DNA from: JAFLCA01 sp041907145
Lineage (GTDB): Bacteria > Bdellovibrionota_C > UBA2361 > JAFLCA01
Direction: 5' to 3'
NCBI GenBank assembly: GCA_041907145.1
Contig: JAYRHW010000291.1
Span: 1 to 6,822, forward strand
Length of the DNA: 6,822 nucleotides
Under the pieces are notes generated by a model. It worked only from the letters and a program-made list of their open reading frames with translations, ran no database searches and was not told where the DNA came from. The position numbers and the translations under genes were made by a program. Below, one piece after another: positions 1-4,781 of this stretch (positions are counted from its first letter, which is position 1; every line of letters starts with the position of its first letter).

Positions 1-432
1 ATACAGAGCAACCCTAAGGTTATCCCCTCTGCTGGGGTTATAGATAAGCTGGTTCAGTTTTTCTTCTTTGAGATAGAAAGAGACCCCGAGAAGCCACATC
101 TTGATCGAAATCGCATCAGGAAAGTGATTCACGACTTCGTGTCGGTATTCCCTGATGACGAAGCATTCTGGGCAGGCATTCCTTCTTCATTTCGTGACAA
201 CCCTAAGCTAGCCATCGCAGAGTTGTGGCAACTTTATACGAACCAGCATAAACCCCAAAAAGCTGAGACGCCAAAAGTCGTAGAGATAAAGAGCAGTCTC
301 AAAGCAAAGTTCTTAGAAGCTGAAGCAACACGCCAAGAAGGTTTAGACATCGAACTTACATTGACTGCAGAAGAGTTCGATCTGTTGCGTGATAAACTAC
401 CTGTAGAGATGGGTGGAAAGCGCAAAGAATAG
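1..432 (+). CDS. C-terminal part of an unrecognised protein (5' end outside window)
   Basis: The reading frame is open from the first base of the window to a TAG at 430-432, giving 143 residues. A GTG at 124 is available but is probably internal, because the 41 codons before it are open and protein-like (a hydrophobic VQFFFFEIE stretch, then a charged segment). No Shine-Dalgarno sequence precedes 124. The fragment is soluble-looking, with an aromatic/charged part (FPDDEAFWAGIPSSF) followed by a Lys/Glu-rich helical tail ending GGKRKE. I do not recognise the family. Base composition is clearly more AT-rich than in the genes to the right, and the gene points toward the 3' end of tRNA-His. That fits, but does not prove, the end of an integrated element. 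A phage or island accessory or replication protein is a guess from context only. Confidence 0.7.
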   Translation: MQSNPKVIPSAGVIDKLVQFFFFEIERDPEKPHLDRNRIRKVIHDFVSVFPDDEAFWAGIPSSFRDNPKLAIAELWQLYTNQHKPQKAETPKVVEIKSSLKAKFLEAEATRQEGLDIELTLTAEEFDLLRDKLPVEMGGKRKE

Positions 433-659
433 CGCTTGCATCTCTTGCACCCACTTTTCAAAACACCCCAAGATGCAAATGCATCTCTTTTGCATCCAAA
501 GTCTGAAATTTCGTGAAATGTAGCGGCAGGTCAGCAAATCGAAAGATGCAACGCCGACACCCTGGAACACTAATGATATTAAGAGAGTAAGGTGTTTTTC
601 GGGGAAATCTGAAGGTCAAATCACAAACCTGCATCTCGTGCATCTGATGCGGGTATGAA
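433..659. repeat. Gene-free gap with clustered TGCATCT / AGATGCA motifs
   Basis: No convincing gene lies between the upstream stop codon and the tRNA. The heptamer TGCATCT or its complement occurs exactly six times: 437-443 (+), 471-477 (-), 480-486 (+), 544-550 (-), 630-636 (+) and 639-645 (+). Three of the plus copies sit in a longer unit, TGCA-TCTC-(1-3 nt)-TGCA: 437-449, 480-494 and 630-642. Positions 471-486 form a perfect inverted pair with a 2-base spacer, and 640-650 (GCATC-T-GATGC) is another small palindrome. Such a cluster beside a tRNA 3' end could be arm-type integrase or excisionase sites of an integrated element, or operator sites for a regulator. The function is inferred; the repeats are directly visible. 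Confidence 0.75.
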
Positions 660-736
660 TGGGGTGGATGATGGGGCTCGAACCCACGACAGCCGGAACC
701 ACAATCCGGAGCTCTACCAACTGAGCTACATCCACC
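660..736 (-). tRNA. tRNA-His (anticodon GTG)
   Basis: The minus strand folds as a complete tRNA. The acceptor stem GTGGATG pairs with CATCCAC, and the D arm contains AGCTCAGTTGGTAGAGC. The anticodon stem CCGGA/TCCGG encloses loop TTGTGGT with anticodon GTG. The T arm is GTGGG-TTCGAGC-CCCAT. The extra 5' G (position 736) opposite C73 (position 663) is the G-1 identity element of tRNA-His. The CCA end is encoded (662-660). With G-1 and CCA the gene is 77 nt, the normal length. It lies 93 bases downstream of dprA on the same strand. Its 3' end faces the repeat-rich gap and the AT-rich partial gene, the side on which tRNA-targeting elements normally integrate. Confidence 0.97.
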
Positions 737-766
737 AGAAGAGACAAAACTAACAACGAAACCGAG

Positions 767-795
767 ATTTTGGCTGGACTTTAGAAAATAATCAA
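767..795 (-). promoter_or_regulatory. Possible promoter for tRNA-His
   Basis: Reading the minus strand, TTGATT (795-790) and CAAAAT (772-767) are separated by 17 bases, each matching four of six positions of the sigma-70 consensus. Transcription would start about 20-25 bases before the tRNA. The match is weak and transcription from dprA could serve instead. Confidence 0.22.
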
Positions 796-829
796 GCGCT
801 GGAGATTCCTACCAATATTGGGCCAGATT

Positions 830-1909
830 TTAGGCTCTCCTACAGATCATCAACTGATTTCCGGGAATTCGAGCAACCAGTCCAGCCGCTTCAAGTTCCA
901 AGACAAGGCTGGAGAAGTCGGGAAAGTCCAGGCCTTCGGGCTTGGCCTCATCGACACTCCTGGGGCCAGGTTCTAAGGCGGCAAGAATGGCGTGGTGCGC
1001 CTCTGAAAGTGAAGGAGACAACTCCACCTTGGCAGATTTCACGAGCTGCGGCATTTGCGCGGCGATGTCAGAGAAGTTTGCTATTAAATGCGCTCCCTGC
1101 TTTAACAGCTCATTTGAGCCCATATACAGCGGATCGCGGATATCTCCCGGAACCACGAGAACGTCCCTGCCCTCCTCTACCGCGTGCCGAGCGGTTGACA
1201 ATGCCCCACTTCGCTGCGCCGCCTGAACAATTAATACGGCATTACTGAGCCCGGCGATTACCCGATTCCGGTTCAAAAAGTTTGAAGGATAGGGCTTGGA
1301 GTCAGGCGCGAACTGGCTTATCAGCATTCCTCCCGCCTTGACTATTTCATCTGCGAGGTGTGTATGCGCAGCTGGATACAGAGGCCCGGCCAAACCGTTA
1401 CCCAAAATCGCTACAGTTGATGCAGGCATCCGAGAATCGAGCGCCCCGCGGTGCGCAGCAGCATCAAGCCCATAGGCTAAGCCGCTTACTACGCAGCCGC
1501 CGCGACTGGCAATTTCCCGCGCATAGCCCCGCGCTGTGTCGCAGCCGAATTGGTCTGCTTTTCTTGAACCAACCACGGCGATACACGGACTGCCCTTAAG
1601 CTTCTCCCAAGCATCGCCCCGATGAAGAAGGGCTAGCGGCGGCTGGTAAATATGGCGAAGGCGCTGCGGATATTGCGCACAGGTGATCGGCAAGATTTCG
1701 ATGCCCCGTTTCTTGAGCATCTCCGATGTCCGTTCAGCATCGGATACGAGATTCGAAAACTCTCCTGAGGGGAAGTGGGCTCCCAGCGTCTCGAACAGAC
1801 TATTCGATTCCTCAATCGCATTTCGAAGTTGCGGTTCGTCGTCTAACTCATGATTGAGCGCAATGAGGGCAGCAAGGCTTTCCTTTAGATCCGGTGATTT
1901 GCAATTCAT
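830..1909 (-). CDS. dprA: DNA-processing protein DprA (Smf), RecA loader in natural transformation
   Basis: This 359-residue protein is full length for a DprA with a C-terminal winged-helix domain. DprA binds incoming single-stranded DNA in the cytoplasm and loads RecA on it. The Rossmann-like core spans about residues 78-285 and shows the family signature in order: AVVGSRKA (111-118), SGLAYGLDAAAHRGAL (142-157), AILGNGLAGPLYP (167-179), NFLNRNRVIAGLS (210-222), QRSGALSTARHAVEEGRDV (232-250), VVPGDI (252-257) and GSNELLKQGA (264-273). Residues about 300-359 form the DprA-type winged helix. The first 75 residues are helical and divergent, as usual. Two positions that are usually Glu are Gln: LISQF (usually LSE) and IVQA (usually VEA). 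The ATG at 1909 has only a weak ribosome-binding site. The gene diverges from the L7/L12-like gene, and tRNA-His follows it. The usual partner topA is not adjacent in this window. Confidence 0.96.
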   Translation of the reverse strand: MNCKSPDLKESLAALIALNHELDDEPQLRNAIEESNSLFETLGAHFPSGEFSNLVSDAERTSEMLKKRGIEILPITCAQYPQRLRHIYQPPLALLHRGDAWEKLKGSPCIAVVGSRKADQFGCDTARGYAREIASRGGCVVSGLAYGLDAAAHRGALDSRMPASTVAILGNGLAGPLYPAAHTHLADEIVKAGGMLISQFAPDSKPYPSNFLNRNRVIAGLSNAVLIVQAAQRSGALSTARHAVEEGRDVLVVPGDIRDPLYMGSNELLKQGAHLIANFSDIAAQMPQLVKSAKVELSPSLSEAHHAILAALEPGPRSVDEAKPEGLDFPDFSSLVLELEAAGLVARIPGNQLMICRRA

Positions 1910-1972
1910 GATTCGTTTATCGCCGTAAAATGTTCAAAGTTGCCTGCTGCTCAATGTCGCCCATGGTAGAGA

Positions 1973-2007
1973 TTCCCTCAGTGATTCTAGGTAGTTAACA
2001 GAGGGAA
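1973..2007. repeat. 7-bp inverted repeat between divergent genes
   Basis: TTCCCTC (1973-1979) and GAGGGAA (2001-2007) are perfect complements separated by 21 bases, in the gap between dprA and the divergent gene. It could be a regulator half-site pair or a weak RNA stem. I see no clear sigma-70 promoter between 1910 and 2073 on either strand, although TAGAAT on the minus strand (1989-1984) resembles a -10 box. The rest of that stretch holds nothing I can name. Confidence 0.3.
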
Positions 2008-2073
2008 CCGGGAACAAGAAGAGGGCAAGTTACTCCCCTAACCTGCCGATAGATCAGAGACGGAAGGTCTTCA

Positions 2074-2236
2074 AGAGCGATTCCCGAACGAAATGTCTGG
2101 AACAGACTTTATTTCGGGGAGCTCGATCTGAACCGGCGTGCCGGATCAGACAGAGAACGAAAGAGCGTTCCGCCAAAGCATGCTGCCCCATGGGCAGACA
2201 ACGTTTTCTTGCCGGGAATCGCTCTAAGCGGGGAGC
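2074..2236 (+). ncRNA. Candidate structured mRNA leader (cis-regulatory RNA), unrecognised class
   Basis: A perfect 13-bp inverted repeat, AGAGCGATTCCCG (2074-2086) with CGGGAATCGCTCT (2213-2225), encloses four further hairpins. H1: GAAAT-GTCTG (2090-2099) with CAGAC-ttt-ATTTC (2103-2115), loop GAA. H2: TCTGA-a-CCGG (2127-2136) with CCGG-a-TCAGA (2141-2150), loop CGTG and one A/A mismatch. H3: GAACG (2155-2159) with CGTTC (2166-2170). H4: CTGCCC (2183-2188) with GGGCAG (2192-2197), loop CAT. This is a multibranch fold closed by a long stem ending four bases before the Shine-Dalgarno sequence at 2230-2235. A competing small hairpin, GCTC (2221-2224) with GAGC (2233-2236), would use part of the closing stem and cover the Shine-Dalgarno. 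That gives a possible translational switch. It matches no riboswitch or leader I know. A miniature transposable element with 13-bp terminal inverted repeats is the main alternative, but no flanking target duplication is seen. All pairings are by eye. Confidence 0.5.
2230..2235 (+). promoter_or_regulatory. Ribosome-binding site that decides the start of the L7/L12-like gene
   Basis: GGGGAG lies 8 bases before GTG at 2244, a standard spacing. The in-frame ATG further upstream at 2190 has no Shine-Dalgarno sequence and sits inside hairpin H4 of the leader. The 18 residues it would add (basic, no family resemblance) do not look like part of the domain that follows. The GTG start is therefore preferred. 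Confidence 0.7.
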
Positions 2237-2243
2237 TAAGGCC

Positions 2244-4010
2244 GTGTCTGAGTCTGAAAAATTTGAACTGGTTTTCGAGGGTCCAGCGGATGACTCTCCA
2301 GGCACTTTGCGCAAACTGCGCACCAGTCTGCTGGCTGACCTAGGCTTGAGTGTCGAAGAGGCTCAAGATGCCCTCAACAATGCTCCAAAAGTCCTCAAAG
2401 TCTCCGAGGTCGAGGAAGAACTTAAACCTCTCTACTCCGCGTTGAAGCGGGCCGGTGCCAGAGTATTAATCGTTCACCCGGTATCTGAGGAAAGTCAAAG
2501 CAACGAAAAGGCATACTTCCTGGACCTTGAGGGTGATCAGATCGATGAAGAGCTGATAAGAAGCCTTGAGAGTCTTCCCGGTGAAGAGGAACCTCCGGCA
2601 GAGCCAGACATAGCTCCCGCCGTAGATTTAACGAAGGAGTTCGCCGAAACAGAAGCTTTACCTCAGGTACTCGAGCAGGCGCCAGCGCCGACGGAAACCA
2701 AACCAGAACTGGAGCCCATCTTTGATTTGAGTATTGGCGAGGACCTCGCGGCCCCGCCCATTGAGAGGCAAGTCGACGAAGCTATTCCCGTGCCTACTGA
2801 TGAAAGCCCGCCAGCGACAAAGAATCTCTTTGAGTTTGACGAACCAGCAGAAGCGGCGACAAACAAGCCTGCACCCGTTGAAATGGAAGCGATCAAATCT
2901 ATAGCTGAGCCGGCGCTGCCGCTGTTCGAGTTCGACAGCGCTCCCCATCCAGAACCGCAAGAGGAGGCGGCGCCCAAGAGCGGCGCATCCTCATTATCTC
3001 TCGAAGACCTTACTGTTTCGGCGGATCCGGAGCTTGAGAAGGCCCCTGCCTCTAAATCCAAGTCTCAAGGAATTACCTTGGCCCTTGGCGACGACGATCT
3101 GTCGGCTTCGCTAGCTGATCAGATCAAGGCCGAAACACCTGCGCCCCCAAAGCCAGCCGCAAAGAAATTGGAAGGTATCGCACTCGACATTGAAGAAGAG
3201 AAAGTCGATCCTGCACAGAAATCACAACCGGAAAAGAAGGCTTCTCTCCCTCCCGTTGCGTCTCTCTACCCGGAGCCCGGCGCTGGGCCGCTGGCTACGC
3301 CGAAGGTTGCTGATCCCGAACCTGAGCAGGCACCACCCGCAGCGGCAGAATACAGGCCCTCAAAGGTCGGATCCGCCGTTGGTATGGACATCGTCGCACC
3401 GATTCTCGTGGGAGCAATAATCCTTGGCGTGGCAAATTGGATATACTTTTCGTCGGGAAATCGTACCGCGAACTTGCCGGAGATCTCGTTCCCCGAAGAC
3501 GCTCCGGCCAAGATTAGCGAGCGCCAACGCTTGCGCGGGCCCATATCAAGCAGCGAAAGCGCTATCACGAGATCAAAGGTTGGCTCTGGCTACTCTCTTG
3601 AGTGGACCGTCATCATCGATCAAGGATCCTTCAAACGCACGAGCTTCGAGGTTACTACCCCCCCACCCCCTGAGCTCTCGCCGACACAGGTAGTGCGCGG
3701 AGAAAGACCGCTGCCATGGCTGCGGAAAATTGAGGTGATGAACTTAAGCTTTGAGAAGTTAGCTGATGGAAGTTGGGTGGCTAATGGCCCCGCGCGGCTT
3801 TTTATTGAGCAAGGTCTGAACAAACGCCGCTTGGTCGGTGAAACCACGGTCACCCTCAATAAGGATGCCACCCTCAGCAGTACTGATGCACGCATCGTCA
3901 TTAAGCGAAATGCTCAAGAATCCAAGGATAAGAATCCGCCCGAGTACTCCCTCGAACAACTTCCGAACGGAGACCTTCGTTTATTATTTGCGGTGAAATT
4001 GGAAGGCTAA
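2244..4010 (+). CDS. Membrane protein with N-terminal L7/L12-like domain, long acidic linker and one TM segment
   Basis: From the GTG start the protein has 588 residues. Residues about 5-78 resemble the C-terminal domain of ribosomal protein L7/L12. They show a first strand (FELVFEG), the helix-turn LGLSVEEAQDALNNAPKVLK, and a closing helix and strand (LKRAGARVLIV) matching the L7/L12 GLGLKEAKDLVESAP...EAGAEVEV pattern. Residues 80-370 are a low-complexity Pro/Ala/Glu/Asp-rich linker, probably disordered, with repeated hydrophobic-acidic motifs such as LFEFDEP (195-201), LFEFDSA (227-233), LALGDDD (279-285) and IALDIEEE (312-319). A hydrophobic helix at 383-402 (IVAPILVGAIILGVANWIYF) is the only membrane segment. 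R371 and K374 before it suggest that the N-terminus is cytoplasmic. Residues about 403-588, probably periplasmic, are a mixed strand-rich domain I do not recognise. There is no signal peptide, and the function is unknown. The gene follows a structured leader and ends overlapping the stop codon of the convergent gene. Confidence 0.85.
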   Translation: MSESEKFELVFEGPADDSPGTLRKLRTSLLADLGLSVEEAQDALNNAPKVLKVSEVEEELKPLYSALKRAGARVLIVHPVSEESQSNEKAYFLDLEGDQIDEELIRSLESLPGEEEPPAEPDIAPAVDLTKEFAETEALPQVLEQAPAPTETKPELEPIFDLSIGEDLAAPPIERQVDEAIPVPTDESPPATKNLFEFDEPAEAATNKPAPVEMEAIKSIAEPALPLFEFDSAPHPEPQEEAAPKSGASSLSLEDLTVSADPELEKAPASKSKSQGITLALGDDDLSASLADQIKAETPAPPKPAAKKLEGIALDIEEEKVDPAQKSQPEKKASLPPVASLYPEPGAGPLATPKVADPEPEQAPPAAAEYRPSKVGSAVGMDIVAPILVGAIILGVANWIYFSSGNRTANLPEISFPEDAPAKISERQRLRGPISSSESAITRSKVGSGYSLEWTVIIDQGSFKRTSFEVTTPPPPELSPTQVVRGERPLPWLRKIEVMNLSFEKLADGSWVANGPARLFIEQGLNKRRLVGETTVTLNKDATLSSTDARIVIKRNAQESKDKNPPEYSLEQLPNGDLRLLFAVKLEG

Positions 4011-4513
4011 GCGACTTTCTTTTTGCTCTTGGCTTTAGCTGCTTTCTTTGCGGGCTTCGAGCTGGCACGAGCCTTGGGGGCGGGCAGGACCTCAGCACCA
4101 GATTGTACCTTCATGCCACCCTTAGACTGCTTGCCTTTGGAGATTGCGGTTGCTGGCTTGCTCTTTTCGAGAGCTTTCTTTCCGGACGCCTTCAGCTTCG
4201 CCTTCGGTGAATCGTCTTCCGCATCTATCGGCAACAGTTCCTCGTCTTCAGCTTCAATGAGCTTCTCATCGACAGCATCTGCCTGCTCCTCGCCTTCGGG
4301 AGCAGCCTTCTCTGCGGTTTGCTCGCCAACGATCTGATTGAAAGCCTTTCGCTCCTGCTCCTGACGCTCCAGGATCATGTGAAGCTCTTCGCGACGAGAG
4401 GACCAGGTCACTCCATCGAGGCTAAAGAGCGTAAACTGCTTCTCACCGAACTTTACGCTCTTGGTGAGATACTTGGTCTTTTTCTTTACGTCAGCCATGG
4501 CGCTGTCGAGCAT
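4007..4513 (-). CDS. Small hypothetical protein with acidic middle and H1-like Lys/Ala-rich tail
   Basis: This is a 168-residue protein of unrecognised family. ATG at 4513 is one possible start, and a second ATG five codons later (4498, MADVKKKTKYL...) is equally plausible. Neither has a clear ribosome-binding site. Residues about 6-60 look like a small folded region: a basic strand segment (KYLTKSVKFGEKQFTLFSLDGVTW), then a charged helix (RREELHMILERQEQERKAF). Residues about 73-102 are strongly acidic. Residues about 104-168 are Lys/Ala/Ser/Pro-rich and end in KPAKKAAKAKSKKKVA, similar in composition to histone H1 and bacterial H1-like tails. Binding to DNA or RNA is inferred from that tail only. 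The stop codon (4007-4009) overlaps that of the convergent membrane-protein gene (4008-4010), so there is no room for a terminator between them. Confidence 0.8.
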   Translation of the reverse strand: MLDSAMADVKKKTKYLTKSVKFGEKQFTLFSLDGVTWSSRREELHMILERQEQERKAFNQIVGEQTAEKAAPEGEEQADAVDEKLIEAEDEELLPIDAEDDSPKAKLKASGKKALEKSKPATAISKGKQSKGGMKVQSGAEVLPAPKARASSKPAKKAAKAKSKKKVA

Positions 4514-4537
4514 TGATGAAATCCGTTTAAAACCTCG

Positions 4538-4553
4538 GGCCCAACAGGGGGCC
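4538..4553 (-). other. Small GC-rich inverted repeat upstream of the H1-tailed gene
   Basis: GGCCC (4538-4542) and GGGCC (4549-4553) are perfect complements six bases apart, 25-40 bases before the minus-strand start at 4513. It would form a short hairpin in that gene's 5' leader. No uridine run follows, so it is not a terminator. Apart from this and the plus-strand promoter, the 268-base gap 4514-4781 shows nothing else I can support. Confidence 0.25.
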
Positions 4554-4718
4554 GTACTTACAGCTTGGTCTCAATATGATGTAGGGGCTTTTTCATCCGG
4601 TTCTGAAAATGAGAAAGATTTTGTGGCGACCAATCAGACACTTCCGATAAAATAGCTAGCAAATACAGATAGTTGCCTGGGTCCTCGACACAACCACCCT
4701 CCCCGGCCACTCCCGGTA

Positions 4719-4747
4719 TTGAATAAGGCTCCCACGTGGGGGATTAT
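4719..4747 (+). promoter_or_regulatory. Probable promoter of the deaminase-pyruvate kinase pair, with palindrome in the spacer
   Basis: TTGAAT (4719-4724) and GATTAT (4742-4747) are 17 bases apart and each match four of six sigma-70 consensus positions. The spacer contains the perfect 10-bp palindrome CCCACGTGGG (4731-4740). A repressor bound there would block RNA polymerase. Transcription would begin near 4754, giving a leader of about 28 bases before the ATG at 4782. The promoter is a by-eye call; the palindrome is certain. Confidence 0.4.
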
Positions 4748-4781
4748 TTCGCGAAACAAAAACGAGAAAATCTAAAAGCTT

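Noticed and set aside
14..50. Inverted repeat CCCC...GGGG near the left edge
   Set aside because: It is only four strong pairs plus flanking A/T pairs with a mismatch, inside coding sequence, with no sign of function.
557..600. Possible terminator: ACACC (557-561) with GGTGT (591-595) followed by a T run
   Set aside because: The stem is only 5-6 bp with a loop of about 29 bases, too weak for a confident rho-independent terminator.
458..643. Minus-strand open frame of 61 codons in the gap before tRNA-His
   Set aside because: It runs through the TGCATCT repeats, has no convincing ribosome-binding site and shows no family resemblance. Its His/Met-rich ends simply translate the repeats.
2074..2225. 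Miniature transposable element with 13-bp terminal inverted repeats
   Set aside because: Not excluded, but no target-site duplication flanks it and the internal hairpins and position next to the ribosome-binding site fit a leader RNA better. Copy number in the genome would decide.
2190..2243. Upstream ATG start for the L7/L12-like membrane protein
   Set aside because: It has no Shine-Dalgarno and lies within a leader hairpin, and the 18 extra residues look unlike the domain. GTG at 2244 has a good GGGGAG.
4497..4655. Plus-strand small ORF (MALSSIDEIRLKPR...)
   Set aside because: It overlaps the start of the minus-strand gene, has no ribosome-binding site and no recognisable domain. It probably arises by chance in the intergenic region.
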